From the NCBI GenBank assembly GCA_050943215.1, contig JBMNOU010000005.1, positions 1 through 60,435 of the forward strand: a stretch of DNA of 60,435 bases. The letters are read 5' to 3'. The DNA is from JBMNOU01 sp050943215. Its GTDB lineage: Bacteria > Bacillota > Clostridia > Christensenellales > SZUA-584. The position numbers and the translations under genes were made by a program. This document shows, in pieces, positions 33,193 through 43,515 of the stretch (positions are counted from its first letter, which is position 1; each line of letters starts with the position of its first letter). The notes beneath the pieces are model-generated. The model saw nothing but the letters and a program-made list of their open reading frames with translations, had not been told where the DNA came from and made no database searches.

Positions 33193-35670
33193 TTATGATA
33201 AGATATATCCCTTATTATTAAATAAATGAAGACACGCGTCTACCACATTAGCGTCATATTTTTTGCCTTTTAGGCGAGATATTTCTTTTAAAGCTGTATC
33301 CAATCCAAGTGCCGGTCTGTATGGCCTGTGTGAAGACATCGCTTCAACAACATCAGCCACACCTAAAATACGGACCGCCATAGATATCTCATCCCCTTTT
33401 AACCCAAGCGGATACCCCGAGCCGTCTATTCTTTCATGATGCTTTAATATTATCTCATCGATGGACCACGGAAAATTAATGTTTTTTATAACTTCATATC
33501 CCTTTCGGCAGTGTGATTTTATAATGCCGAATTCTAATTCTGTTATCTTTCCGGGTTTATTAAGTATATCGCTGGGAACATTCATTTTACCGATATCATG
33601 AAGGGATGCAGCAATTAAAACGGCTGTTTTGGTATCCTCTGGCAGCCCCATTTCTGTTGCAATCGCTAAAGACAAATCGGCTACCCTTCTTTGGTGCTCT
33701 GCAGTATAAGGGTCTCTTATTCTTATAATTGCCTCTAAAGAAGTGACAGTCTGATGAAAAAGCTTCTCCATATTTTTAAAGCTTTGCTCTAGGTCCTGCA
33801 CAGCAATATCGCGCTCTATTCGCGCCCGTAAATATTTTATACCAAAGGCAAGGTTTCCGGCCATCTCCGTTAAAAGCTTAACTTCCTCATCGTCAAAAAC
33901 ATCCTGGTCCTCGGAGTAAATCGTAAGCGCCCCCCTTACGCCGCCTTTGATGATGCCTAGCGGTATCGAAATGACCGCATTATAACTCCGTTTGATGGCT
34001 TCTTTGCGCCATGGAGCAAACCTAAGGTCTATCTCAATGTTACGGCAAATAAACAACTCACGATTGCGAATGGCCATAGCTACAATTCCGCTTTCTTTCT
34101 CGTTGTCTTTAAGGGCAATATCCAAAATTTTAAGATAGCCTTCCTCATATCCTGCATGCGCTACCGGCAGGACGGTTTGCTCTTCATCGTTGTCTACATA
34201 ACCCACCCACGCAAATCGATACCCACCAATATCCACTATATTTTTGCATACATTATCCAGCAAAGACTGTTCATTTTCAGCGTATAGCATAGCCATATTG
34301 ACGGCGCTTGTTGCTTTTAGAGCCCGGTTAATCCGGTTAAACTCAGTAATGTCTGCAATTGTGGCAATAGACTTGCTTGTTCCCGGAATCAAATCTATCG
34401 CAACTAAACAGTCCCTGATGTTTCCGTACTTATCAGTTATATGAGAAGAATATTTTTTCGGAACTCGGGCCGAATCAATTCTTCTTAAACGATGGTAATC
34501 CTTCATTACATTTTTATCATTCTCTGGAAAAAGATCTAACCATTGGGCACCTTCCAGCTCTTCCTTCGAATACCCGAATGATTTCCCCCATTCCCGGTTG
34601 GCTTTGGATATCGTCATATCATCTTCTATGATATAAGTTGCCGCTCCGGTGTTTTCAAATATAGATCGGTAATAGTTTTCGGACTCTTTAAGAGCCAAAT
34701 TGTTCTTCTTCTGACGTAGTGCTTTTGCAAAAAAATCGGCCACCATATTTAAAATATAAATGCTGCTTTTTGACCAGACTTTCTCGCAAAGTGAGCTCGA
34801 CCCCAGATATCCGATGAGGCTGTTTCCGTAAGCAATAGGGACTCCTATTGCCGATTGTGCTCCCTGCGCCTGTAAAATATTTTTTTCCACCCTGGCTTTT
34901 GGAGGAAGATCTGATGCTCTTGGTATATAAACATTTTCAAAGTTATGTAGTTTTTCCATCCACCAAGAAACGTTTTTGCAAGGGAGATCCCGCAGGTTAC
35001 CCGTTGCCTCTATCCCTCTTCTGCGCCACTCATAGGCATTGCTCATCGTCGATTCATCATCGGAAAGGAGGTAAACATAACAGCAATCGTCGTTATTAAA
35101 TAATCCGATTTGTTTTAAGGTAAAACAGATCAACTGGTCAATATCTTCAGCCTCGGCTTTGGTAAAATCGTGAGATATTTTTATTATCATACTCTGAGAC
35201 TCCACCTGATGTTTCATAGTCATTTCTGCTTTTTTGTATTCGGTGATATCAAATAATGAGATAATTATTTTGCTATCGGGCAATTTTGCGGCAGTAATTA
35301 AAATATCATGAACTTTATTATGTTTACCGATGCATTTTATTTCAAGCTCTAACGGAGCATCACCTAAAACAATCTGCCATTGTACAAGTTTTTTTTCTAC
35401 TGTGTCTGAAAATTCCGGGGTCACGAATTGTATAAAAGATTTTCCTATCAGTTCATTGCTGGGATATTCCGACCTTTGTTTAAATACAGAATTTGCTGTC
35501 ACAATATTTAATTCATTATCAACGACCAGCATCGCTGTACCGGTATTCTCAAAAATCGTTTTAAAATAAGTATCCGATTCCAAAAATCCGAGCTCTAGTT
35601 GGCTATTGTCGGCAAAGTCGCTAATTAATTCTTCAGTCACTCTTCTAGTTTGCTCTTTGTTGTTCTCCAT
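33193..35670 (-). CDS. PAS-GAF-PAS-GAF-HD-GYP signalling protein, c-di-GMP phosphodiesterase
   Basis: 825 residues, no membrane helix. Order by eye: PAS (about 25-150, YFKTIFENTGTAMLVVDNEL), GAF (165-320), PAS (325-450, YYRSIFENTGAATYIIEDDM), GAF (455-615), short coiled coil, HD-GYP (640-825). The HD-GYP part has HDIGK, HCRKGYEV, HHERIDGSGYP and RPYRPALG, so all catalytic positions including the GYP are present. It should hydrolyse c-di-GMP in the cytosol in response to ligands or redox. It is convergent with dmkB and lone; no link to that locus is shown. The RBS is weak. Confidence 0.9.
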   Translation of the reverse strand: MENNKEQTRRVTEELISDFADNSQLELGFLESDTYFKTIFENTGTAMLVVDNELNIVTANSVFKQRSEYPSNELIGKSFIQFVTPEFSDTVEKKLVQWQIVLGDAPLELEIKCIGKHNKVHDILITAAKLPDSKIIISLFDITEYKKAEMTMKHQVESQSMIIKISHDFTKAEAEDIDQLICFTLKQIGLFNNDDCCYVYLLSDDESTMSNAYEWRRRGIEATGNLRDLPCKNVSWWMEKLHNFENVYIPRASDLPPKARVEKNILQAQGAQSAIGVPIAYGNSLIGYLGSSSLCEKVWSKSSIYILNMVADFFAKALRQKKNNLALKESENYYRSIFENTGAATYIIEDDMTISKANREWGKSFGYSKEELEGAQWLDLFPENDKNVMKDYHRLRRIDSARVPKKYSSHITDKYGNIRDCLVAIDLIPGTSKSIATIADITEFNRINRALKATSAVNMAMLYAENEQSLLDNVCKNIVDIGGYRFAWVGYVDNDEEQTVLPVAHAGYEEGYLKILDIALKDNEKESGIVAMAIRNRELFICRNIEIDLRFAPWRKEAIKRSYNAVISIPLGIIKGGVRGALTIYSEDQDVFDDEEVKLLTEMAGNLAFGIKYLRARIERDIAVQDLEQSFKNMEKLFHQTVTSLEAIIRIRDPYTAEHQRRVADLSLAIATEMGLPEDTKTAVLIAASLHDIGKMNVPSDILNKPGKITELEFGIIKSHCRKGYEVIKNINFPWSIDEIILKHHERIDGSGYPLGLKGDEISMAVRILGVADVVEAMSSHRPYRPALGLDTALKEISRLKGKKYDANVVDACLHLFNNKGYILS

Positions 35671-35734
35671 AAATACTCGGTCTGTGTTATTTCGATTACT
35701 TTATTTATATTATAACATTAATAGGCCATTCATG

Positions 35735-37288
35735 GAATGGTCTATTAATTGCAGAAATAGATTCCGGATCATCAAAAGATATGAATGTGGAACCGTCAAA
35801 AAGGTATGGAACATACGCATTCGGATGCACAGAATAGCTATACGATGCATCATTTATGTAAGATGAGACAATCTTATCATACGCAATGGATGACCCCGAC
35901 GCAACTTTTGGTGCATTCCATTGTTCGTGCCGGGCACGCCATTAAACTGGATACCGAAGAAAGGTATACCCATAACGATTTTTGACTTGTGGAAACCTTT
36001 GCTAAATCCATAGGTTTACAGCGTCTTCGCAGCTCCATTTATACTACGGAGAAAATTCCTTTGGCATGTATAGCGGCGCATTTAAACAGTATAACAGCCC
36101 TCCCATGACCCGTGCATGTCATATGTCATTACGGTAGCGAAGTCCACATAGTTTGAAAGAACGTTAAGCTCGGTATTCTCGCCGGCGGCGCCCGCAAACG
36201 TAAGCAGGCAATGGCATTCGTCTAAGCGACCCTGTTCATCAAGTTTCTCGCGCAGTTTTGCCATCAGAAGAGTAAAGTTGGTTTTATCCTCGGGTCTCGT
36301 CGTATTAGAGGACAACCCGCCACTAACAGGGTGTTTCCAATCCAAATCCACGCCGCCAACCATGCTGCTTAATAAACCCAACGATACTGTCGGCAAAGAC
36401 CGTCGGCTCTCATCCGTGAGTGCCACATCAAAAAACTTATCCGACCATGTCCACCCGCCAACCGATATTAGCATCTTAATATGAGGGGATTTCTCTTTCA
36501 GCTGCCTGAGTTTTGCAAAATTGGCAAGGTCAACGGCCGAGTCCCTTATTTTTATTTTTAAATCGGAGCCGATGTTGGCAAAGCATAATTAATATGCGTT
36601 AATGTTCAAAGGTGTATAACCCGAATAGGCGGCCCAGGATGCGTAATATCCAGCCAATATTTTCCCTGTACTGGTACAGGCATCGATGTCGGCTCAGGCG
36701 CTGGTGTTGGTTCAGGTACCGGCGTATTCGTAACCGAGGTATACACCGAATATTCATAGCTAGTTTTACCATTATAGTCTATTTTACACCACGAACCCAC
36801 TGCTCCGATAACATTATAAGTCGAACCTTTAGGAGCGGTTCCTAGTTTTGAATAGCCGGCCCACTGCACACGTTGGCAGACCTTTGGCAGTTGATAATCG
36901 TATCGATCTGCAACGCCCCTGGGTTTGAATCAGACGCCTGATTATATGTTACTGATAGGTAGAATATATATGGGCCTATTTTTCCATTATAGTTTATCTT
37001 GTACCATGACCCTACCGTTCCGATAATATTGTAGACTGTATCTTTTCGAGCAGTACCCAATTTTGAATACCCTGTGCCCGGCCCGCTGCGCACGTTAACA
37101 AAGCTTACGCAGTTGGTGACCGTACCGGTTTGATATTCCGAAGATACATTTGCAAAAGCAATGATACTTGGATAACTTATGATCATAACAAACACTAGAA
37201 CAATAAAATATGTGATAATACGATGATTCGACCTCACTATAACCCCATGTAACCCCTTTTTAAACAACTCTATTAACAATAGTAACAT
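35735..37288 (-). pseudogene. Decayed SH3b-SH3b-GH18 chitinase-like gene
   Basis: Pieces in several frames add up to one protein. An N-terminal membrane segment and first SH3b domain (37288 to about 37000; VNVRSGPGTGYSKLGTA), a second SH3b (about 36920-36750; GYSKLGTAPKGSTYN), a Pro-Glu linker (PVPEPTPAPEP), then a GH18 barrel: AGYYASWAAYSGYTP near 36640, FANIGSD near 36570, ISVGGWTWSDKFF, the catalytic strand, VMTYDMHGSWEG, then KIVMGIPFFG near 35970 and PYLFDGSTFISFDDPES near 35790. At least three frameshifts, a small deletion near 36600 and loss of the C-terminus. The catalytic DxxDxDxE reads GVDLDWK, Glu replaced by Lys. Normal role would be spore or wall polysaccharide hydrolysis. Confidence 0.85.
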
Positions 37289-37587
37289 TGAGCATTATAG
37301 TACATAACAGGTGATAAATAGGTGTAATAATATAAATTGTTTGATATCTGCGATTACGATTGAAGTGAAAAAGATTGTAGAAGGAAATACTCCGTTAAGA
37401 TAATTCTCGATGCCAACTAATCAGCAATAGTTGCAATCAAATTAATTGAAAATTCCCCAGCTCTTTAGCAAGCCATAATCTTTTTAGGTAGGAAGGTTTT
37501 TAAATATTTGGGCTCATCAAATGCTAAAAGAATTTTGAAGATATAATATAATACCAGTTAAAATTAAAAATTCACTAAGACAATAAA
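37289..37587. other. Intergenic, AT-rich, no gene seen
   Basis: About 300 bases upstream of the decayed GH18 gene and downstream of the tRNA genes. No coding frame or structured RNA recognised. Confidence 0.5.
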
Positions 37588-37612
37588 AAAAACCCCAGAA
37601 AACGGGGGCTTT
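37588..37612 (-). terminator. Terminator after tRNA genes
   Basis: Minus-strand AAGCCCC-CGTTTTC-TGGGGTTTTTTTT: a 5-base GC stem and a run of eight T, immediately after the 3' end of the Met tRNA. Confidence 0.75.
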
Positions 37613-37616
37613 TCAT

Positions 37617-37693
37617 TGGTAGCGGCGATCCGACTCGAACGGATGACAGGCCGGGTATGAACCGACTACTCTAGCCAACTGAGTTACGCCGCC
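37617..37693 (-). tRNA. tRNA-Met (elongator), anticodon CAU
   Basis: 77 bases including encoded CCA. Acceptor GGCGGCG pairs with CGCCGCT (first pair G-U), D stem ACTC/GAGT, anticodon stem GTCGG/CCGGC with loop TTCATAC, T arm ATCCG-TTCGAGT-CGGAT. The loop and stem resemble elongator Met of Bacillus rather than the lysidine-modified Ile tRNA. Followed by a terminator. Confidence 0.9.
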
Positions 37694-37740
37694 ATATACA
37701 TTACCCGATCAGACTTTCATCCAATCGGGTAATTAATTGT

Positions 37741-37816
<76 letters not shown>

Positions 37817-38181
37817 TCGAAACGGACGCAAGAAACATTGTATATCAAATCCTTCAATTAGTCAACAGTTTTATAAAAACATTTTTAGATATACAGGCAT
37901 AATCTAATTATCTCTGACATTAAAAGCTCACGTAAAACAGGGTTTCTTATTACTCATCTTAACAAATATGTCAAAATAAAATGCGAATATTTTCTCGTCC
38001 GTTACCGCCATTCCAGCGCAATTTATATATTAAGCTTTGGGCACGGATTTCATCGCCTAAAATCTTGTATATGCTCTTTATCAATTATTTTTTTATAACT
38101 CTATGCATTTACTTCGAAACAAATGCAGCAGTATGCTACGGTTATTATGTATTACTCTATTGGCTCGAGCCAGAAATGAAA
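37817..38181. other. Intergenic, no gene seen
   Basis: About 365 AT-rich bases between the initiator tRNA (promoter expected here on the minus strand) and the EamA exporter gene. A plus-strand frame from 37981 overlaps the exporter and has no ribosome site. Confidence 0.5.
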
Positions 38182-39111
38182 TTATATTGTATTTGCTTTG
38201 TCCTGTCTGTTAATAATGATGATTCCGGCCGCCACGAGAATAGCAGCTATAAGCATTTCAGGCCCCATACTCTCCCCTGGTACTAAAATAACAGATAAAA
38301 GCGTGCCGAATAGCGGAATGGCAAACTTGAATTGCTCAACCGTTGTGGCATTATAATATTTGAGTAATATAAACCAGAGTGTAAAAGCAGTAGCTGACAG
38401 CGCGGCCATATAGACTAAAAGGGCTCCCGATATGAAATTAAACGAAAGCATCTGAGGGCTGCCGGCAAAGCCCACAGCAATCAGCATCAAACCACCAATA
38501 AAAAGCTGCCATCCGTTTAACTTGACAATATCTATTGTATCAGCGTATTTCCTGATAATTACAATAGTTAAAGCACAAAACAAAGCATGTAAGACGATAA
38601 ACCCTTCGCCAGTTATAGTAAACGTAAAGCTTGTTTTTGCAATCAGTGTTAAATTTACCATCACCACGCCTGCAAAACCGCATATCAGGCCAACTCCCTT
38701 CTTCCAGTTCAAACGATCAGATTTAAACATGAAATGTGCAAATATGGCCACGATAAATACACTCATGGACGCAATCACAGACCCCTTAACACCCGTGGTA
38801 TTGCCAAGCCCGATGTAATACGGAACGTAGGCGCCAACCGTCTGAAGAAAAGCAATCAACAACATCAGCGGTATTTCGGTGCGCTTTGGGGTAATCTTTA
38901 TCTTCAGTTTCGCTTTCCCAAAAACAAGAACGATTAAACCCGCTAGGAAAAAACGGATACCGGCAAACAATATCTCCTGGAATTCATTTTCCATGCCGAG
39001 CTCCGCATAAGACAGCTTCATGCTGGGAAACGCGCTTCCCCATAGAAAACAGCAAAATAACGCCATCAATACCATTGCAGATCTTTTTTTAAATATGCTG
39101 TGTTTTTCCAT
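38182..39111 (-). CDS. EamA/DMT family exporter
   Basis: 309 residues from ATG 39111 (AAGGAG 7 bases before; the ATG at 39138 lacks this). Ten membrane helices in two EamA repeats; the first repeat begins FCCFLWGSAFPSMKLSY, and the second has a matching FILLKYYNATTVEQFKFAIPLFGT. Drug/metabolite transporter; substrate not predictable. Stand-alone. Confidence 0.9.
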   Translation of the reverse strand: MEKHSIFKKRSAMVLMALFCCFLWGSAFPSMKLSYAELGMENEFQEILFAGIRFFLAGLIVLVFGKAKLKIKITPKRTEIPLMLLIAFLQTVGAYVPYYIGLGNTTGVKGSVIASMSVFIVAIFAHFMFKSDRLNWKKGVGLICGFAGVVMVNLTLIAKTSFTFTITGEGFIVLHALFCALTIVIIRKYADTIDIVKLNGWQLFIGGLMLIAVGFAGSPQMLSFNFISGALLVYMAALSATAFTLWFILLKYYNATTVEQFKFAIPLFGTLLSVILVPGESMGPEMLIAAILVAAGIIIINRQDKANTI

Positions 39112-39353
39112 ACGCGCTCCTTTGCTTATCCGATGCATATCATATCATATTTCTATTAATATTAAAACAATGTAACATACCGTTAACCTAGTAGTTCCAT
39201 AACAAAACCAATCATGAAACACTATTTAATTGTTTAATTTTGCAGAAAATAAATTGTAAATAAGTGATATTATCAGTAAATACGCCTTTCTTATTTCGAC
39301 CTTTTACGAAACGTGCTATAATATCAGAGTTACTATTGTTTTTTTGAGGAAAT

Positions 39354-39857
39354 ATGAACATGAAAATCATAAATAAGCAGCCAAACTCAAATGAATGCTT
39401 TGTATGCGGCCTTAAAAACGATAAAGGACTAAAGGCTTACTTTTATGAAACGGATACCAAAGAGATCGTTGCCATATTTACACCGCACAGCCTGCATCAA
39501 AGCTATCCCGGCCGGATCCACGGGGGTATCGCAGCTTGCATTTTAGACGAAACGATAGGAAGATCTGTTCAGATAGGCAATCCTGATATATGGGGCGTTA
39601 CTATCGAGCTTTCGCTGACATATAAAAAACCATTGCCGTATGATGTCGAACTCAAAGCCGTAGGCAGAATCACCAAAGAGAACCGGCTTCTTTTTGAAGG
39701 CGAGGGTGAAATCTATACACCTGACGGTCAGGTAGCGGTGTACGCCAAAGCAAAGTATGTAAAAATGACAATCGATAGGATAGCGCAGCAATTTGATCCG
39801 GATGACTGGAAAGTCCACCTCCATATTGATGACCCGTTAGAGATCAATATCCCATAA
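39354..39857 (+). CDS. PaaI/THEM4-type hotdog thioesterase
   Basis: 167 residues with a single hotdog domain: CFVCGLKNDKGL at the N-terminus, then the key helix GRIHGGIAACILDETIG (about 58-74) with the His-Gly-Gly and Asp/Glu positions of PaaI-like thioesterases, and a C-terminal beta strand DGQVAVYAKAKYVKM. Probably hydrolyses an acyl-CoA; substrate unknown. Start may be ATG 39354 or 39360, both close to TGAGGAAAT. Lone gene. Confidence 0.85.
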   Translation: MNMKIINKQPNSNECFVCGLKNDKGLKAYFYETDTKEIVAIFTPHSLHQSYPGRIHGGIAACILDETIGRSVQIGNPDIWGVTIELSLTYKKPLPYDVELKAVGRITKENRLLFEGEGEIYTPDGQVAVYAKAKYVKMTIDRIAQQFDPDDWKVHLHIDDPLEINIP

Positions 39858-40077
39858 AGCAATCCACAGCCCTGCATAAAGCTATCAGCCGTTTGCAGAG
39901 CTCCCTTTTTAAAAAGCAACGACAAAATGATGTTTTAAGTTATTGGAATCGTTGACGATTACTTGAATAAAAATAAATATATAAGTCTGCCCGGAATTTC
40001 GAGCATTAAATATCTACTTTATCTGATAAGTATTCTGTTTTATAAACAATAGGAAATGATGTTGAGGAGGAGATTAA

Positions 40078-41121
40078 ATGGCATCTATTAATGCGTCTGA
40101 TCTGGTCAGCTTTGTGTTCAATGCAAAAAATGACGGCTGGGGATATGTTTATTCGGCTCAAGGCCAGCTTTATAGCCGCAGGCTCGCAGAACAATGGGGG
40201 AATGCGAACCGTGCGGGCAAAGGTTATGATTATTTTGTTAAGAAATGTTCCCGTTGGTTTGGAAAAATTGTGGTGGATTGCTCGGGACTGGTTATTGAAG
40301 CGTATCGCAGCCAAATCCCTTCATATAGTGATAAGACGGCAAACGCACTTTTTGGTAAGTCTGCTAAGAAAGGTGTACTGAATACGATTCCCGAAATACC
40401 CGGCCTTTGTGTATGGCGCAACGGTCATATCGGTATTTATATTGGATATGGGCAAGTGATTGAAGCAGGAGGTACAAATGTTGGGGTTGTCTTGTCTGCA
40501 CTCAGCGCACCCGCAACAAACAAACCATGGACAAACTGGAGCATGCTTGCCGACGTCGATTATTCGGTGACTGCCGAACCACCGGCAACAGAACCGCCTG
40601 CCTGCTGGCTTGGCAGAAATCTCAAACTAACAGACCCTTATATGCACGGTAACGACGTTTCCCAAATACAAAAAGCCCTGGCAGCAATAGGTTTTTCGCC
40701 AAGCGAAATCGATGGCATCTTTGGACCTATTACACAGAAAGCCGTAATTAGTTTTCAGAAGCAGGCCAAACTCATTGTTGACGGCATCGTCGGTAAAAAT
40801 ACCACAAATTCCCTGCTGGGTATATGGGTTACAGACTATAACGGGAACCCTTATTGTCCGTGGAAGGAAATGCAATTAAGTTCGTTTAAGCTTAAAAGAC
40901 TGTTGAAGATAAACTCCCCGTATTTACGCGGTGATGATATAAGCGATGTACAAGATGCGCTACGGATGTTTGGATTTTCTCCTGGTAATCTTGACGGAAT
41001 TTATGGCAATAAAACAATGAATGCCGTGATTGAATTTCAAAAAAAGAACCGCCTGAGAGTAGACGGTATTGTCGGGAAGGAGACATCGACCGCCCTCGGA
41101 GGTATCTGGATGGGAAACTAA
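40078..41121 (+). CDS. NlpC/P60-like cell-wall hydrolase with two peptidoglycan-binding repeats
   Basis: 347 residues, no signal peptide. Residues 1-155 are a CHAP/NlpC-like cysteine peptidase: VVDCSGLVIEAY with nucleophile C68, and RNGHIGIYIGYG with H117. Two PG_binding_1 domains follow (about 187-235 and 282-345), each with a GxDVSxIQ(K/D)ALxxxGF-like start and DGIVGK(N/E)T end. The lack of a signal resembles phage endolysins, but no other phage genes are nearby; similar genes are common in Clostridia. GAGGAGGAG lies 6 bases before the ATG. Confidence 0.85.
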   Translation: MASINASDLVSFVFNAKNDGWGYVYSAQGQLYSRRLAEQWGNANRAGKGYDYFVKKCSRWFGKIVVDCSGLVIEAYRSQIPSYSDKTANALFGKSAKKGVLNTIPEIPGLCVWRNGHIGIYIGYGQVIEAGGTNVGVVLSALSAPATNKPWTNWSMLADVDYSVTAEPPATEPPACWLGRNLKLTDPYMHGNDVSQIQKALAAIGFSPSEIDGIFGPITQKAVISFQKQAKLIVDGIVGKNTTNSLLGIWVTDYNGNPYCPWKEMQLSSFKLKRLLKINSPYLRGDDISDVQDALRMFGFSPGNLDGIYGNKTMNAVIEFQKKNRLRVDGIVGKETSTALGGIWMGN

Positions 41122-41142
41122 AAGGTTTCCATAAAAAATAGC

Positions 41143-41161
41143 GCCCGCCATTACGGCGGGC
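41143..41161. terminator. Shared terminator between convergent genes
   Basis: GCCCGCC and GGCGGGC form a 7-base GC stem with a 5-base loop. On the minus strand it runs into ATTTTTT. It lies between the wall hydrolase and the cyclase gene. Confidence 0.7.
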
Positions 41162-41214
41162 ATAATTATTCTACGGTTCTTACAATCTGTCTGAAATAAT
41201 AAATTTTTGGGGTG

Positions 41215-41832
41215 TTATTTTTCCAATAAGACTCTGATCGGACCGCCATCACTATCTTTATAGTGCATGAACAGCGCCGTCATTTTATACAATCCCGGAT
41301 CAACATTTACAAGGTAAAGGCCTTCAACAATCGGAATACCTGCTTTGAGGAAAACCAGATGCGTATCATTATACCCGAACTTGTCAACGGAAAGATAATC
41401 GAGTCCGACAGCGCGGATGCCTTTTTTAACAAGATTTGCCGCAGCATCCGGAGTAATCGTAACATATTCTTCGATGAACTCATCTTCAAGTAAATGCGGG
41501 CCGTTCGGCGTTTTAAATAACACCATATCGCCTTTTTGAATATCGAGATTTTCCACATCTTTTAGATCGATATCCTCCCCCGACATGAAAGCAAACACTT
41601 TTGCCTTGCCAATAAAATAGTCGGCCGGCAGCTCGTCTCCTCTTTTACCGTCAATCAACATATGGAAAGGCGGATCATAATGCGTACCCGTATGCGTCCC
41701 AAAGCTTATCCTTACCAGGTTACCGTTATCACCTTGTTTCATATCGAACACTTTTGTGATCTCAACACGAGGAACACTCGGATAATTCAGCATTCCATTT
41801 CTCATCGGTACCGTAACATCAATATAACTCAA
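41215..41832 (-). CDS. Cyclase / kynurenine formamidase family hydrolase
   Basis: 205 residues. Metal-binding signature HTGTHYDPPFH (about 47-57), the HxGTHxDxPxH of the family, and a catalytic-region LDYLSVDKFG near 148. Members hydrolyse N-formylkynurenine or isatin, among others; substrate here unknown. Start is TTG at 41832, with AGAGGTGATATC as ribosome site. Lone gene, ending at the shared terminator. Confidence 0.88.
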   Translation of the reverse strand: MSYIDVTVPMRNGMLNYPSVPRVEITKVFDMKQGDNGNLVRISFGTHTGTHYDPPFHMLIDGKRGDELPADYFIGKAKVFAFMSGEDIDLKDVENLDIQKGDMVLFKTPNGPHLLEDEFIEEYVTITPDAAANLVKKGIRAVGLDYLSVDKFGYNDTHLVFLKAGIPIVEGLYLVNVDPGLYKMTALFMHYKDSDGGPIRVLLEK

Positions 41833-41983
41833 GATATCACCTCTTTCTGTTTTTTCTTATTGATTTATAAGGAGAATCATTAATCTGCCGATTTAGGCAT
41901 ATTTATTTTTCCCCTTTGACCCGAAACTTAGAATGCTTGTATACTGGTATATACAATAATACAGTTAAACACAGCCTGATAAA

Positions 41984-43477
41984 TCAGCTTAAACCAGACT
42001 CTTTAGATGGATTGAACAATATTTCGAGCGCCTCATCGGTAATAGTATCACCGACTACATAAGTATCGGGCTGATCTTTAACCAGTTCATAGTATTCGGC
42101 AAGGTTATCGTTAGTAATAAATGTACTCACCATGTAATCATACGTCACTCCATCGCCCGATTTTAGCGTACGTCCTTCAGCCAGCTTTAGTGCGATTTTA
42201 AAAGCCACTGCGGAAACACTCGATGGCGCTGGCTGTGCACAGACAACAAACTCTCCGGGCGGCGCTTTTATGACAGGCACCGCTGTCGGCTGATTGTCTT
42301 GAGCCTTTTCTTGCTGACTTACCTGCTGCTCGCCAGTTTGTGATGGTATGGCGACACCTTCATTTTTCAGCGCATACCACGTTTTAATAAACCCTGCGGT
42401 TGCATCCCCACACATTACCTTTGGCAGCAAGCCCTTCTCTATCCAGGCTGTAATAACGCCATACGCCATACCTTCTTCAGTAATCACACCGTCAATTTGC
42501 CCGTTTTGTGCAATAAACGCATCCATGGATTCGTTTGCAGCATCTTTGTTCCATGACGCATAAGATGTGCCGACAGTAACAATATTGGGATTGCCCGACA
42601 GCGCACTATCTATTTCACACTTGCGTTCCTTATCGATTAGGCTGTCCTCGCTCCCTAGTATTTGCACGATATTTCCCTCGGGCAGTTTTTCGGCCATAAA
42701 TTGCCCGTATTTTCTCCCCCATTCTTTATGGTTGGTAACAACATTCACAGCATACCCTTTTGAGGGTGCATTATAAGTGACAATGGGGATTCCTTCCTCA
42801 GCTGCCATAAACGATACCATATTAAAGCATTCTTCGCTCGAAGCACCCACAATGATCACATCCGCCTTGTTTTTTATAAGGCTTCTTACATTTTGCAGCT
42901 GTTGATTATAATCTCCGCCCGCATCATAGAAATAGACCTTAGCATCTCCTTGCTCTTCCGCAATGCCGGAAACTTCTTGAAGCTTGCTTAAGAGCATCTC
43001 ATCAATGTCAGTTTGGATATTGCCAATCGTAATGCCAATCTTTATGCCGGGTTCGGTTTGCACCTCGGTTTGTTCGTCTGTAAACAAGCTTTCATCTGTT
43101 CCAGCAAGACCGGCCAGTACGCTCTGATCCACCCCTTTATATGCGTACTCCTGTTCCTCGTTAAATTCCCCGATTGGCACAGTTGGTTCCAAAGACACTT
43201 CCGGAGCAAAACTATTTGACTGAGCCATGGTAGCAGCTTTGCCTCCAGTAAAAAGGATGATACAAACGGCTGCGATCACCACGACGCCAGCTGCCAAAGC
43301 AATGATTTTAGAATTATTCTTAATAAAAGCCTTGATACCTCTTTTTCTTCTTCGGCTTCTCAATCGTGACATATCGCTAACGCTTATCGCCATATGAGAG
43401 GAAGATCTATATCCTTGGCTGTTCGACAATATATTGCCCGATCTTTTTCTTTTAAACTTCTTTCTAAATCTCCGCAT
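41984..43477 (-). CDS. Membrane-tethered periplasmic-binding-fold protein (sugar type), orphan
   Basis: 497 residues. A strongly basic cytosolic tail (about 1-55, many Arg/Lys, LRSRRRKRG), one membrane helix (about 58-78), an acidic linker (80-140), then a type 1 periplasmic-binding fold (about 143-490) of the ribose/galactose class: GIKIGITIGNI, ADVIIVGASSEECFN, IPIVTYNAPSKG, DGVITEEGMAYGVI. A Gln-rich insert (SQTGEQQVSQQEKAQ) splits the C-terminal half. No permease or ATPase is adjacent, and the cytosolic tail is unlike a normal lipoprotein binding protein, so a sensor role is possible. Confidence 0.75.
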   Translation of the reverse strand: MRRFRKKFKRKRSGNILSNSQGYRSSSHMAISVSDMSRLRSRRRKRGIKAFIKNNSKIIALAAGVVVIAAVCIILFTGGKAATMAQSNSFAPEVSLEPTVPIGEFNEEQEYAYKGVDQSVLAGLAGTDESLFTDEQTEVQTEPGIKIGITIGNIQTDIDEMLLSKLQEVSGIAEEQGDAKVYFYDAGGDYNQQLQNVRSLIKNKADVIIVGASSEECFNMVSFMAAEEGIPIVTYNAPSKGYAVNVVTNHKEWGRKYGQFMAEKLPEGNIVQILGSEDSLIDKERKCEIDSALSGNPNIVTVGTSYASWNKDAANESMDAFIAQNGQIDGVITEEGMAYGVITAWIEKGLLPKVMCGDATAGFIKTWYALKNEGVAIPSQTGEQQVSQQEKAQDNQPTAVPVIKAPPGEFVVCAQPAPSSVSAVAFKIALKLAEGRTLKSGDGVTYDYMVSTFITNDNLAEYYELVKDQPDTYVVGDTITDEALEILFNPSKESGLS

Positions 43478-43515
43478 AGATCATCAATCCTTAAATGTTT
43501 TTTATCCCCGATAAA

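Noticed and set aside
37981..38286. Plus-strand 101-codon frame
   Set aside because: No ribosome site; its end overlaps the EamA gene on the other strand.
40078..41121. Wall hydrolase as evidence of a prophage
   Set aside because: No holin, structural, integrase or terminase genes nearby; such signal-less hydrolases are common chromosomal genes in Clostridia.
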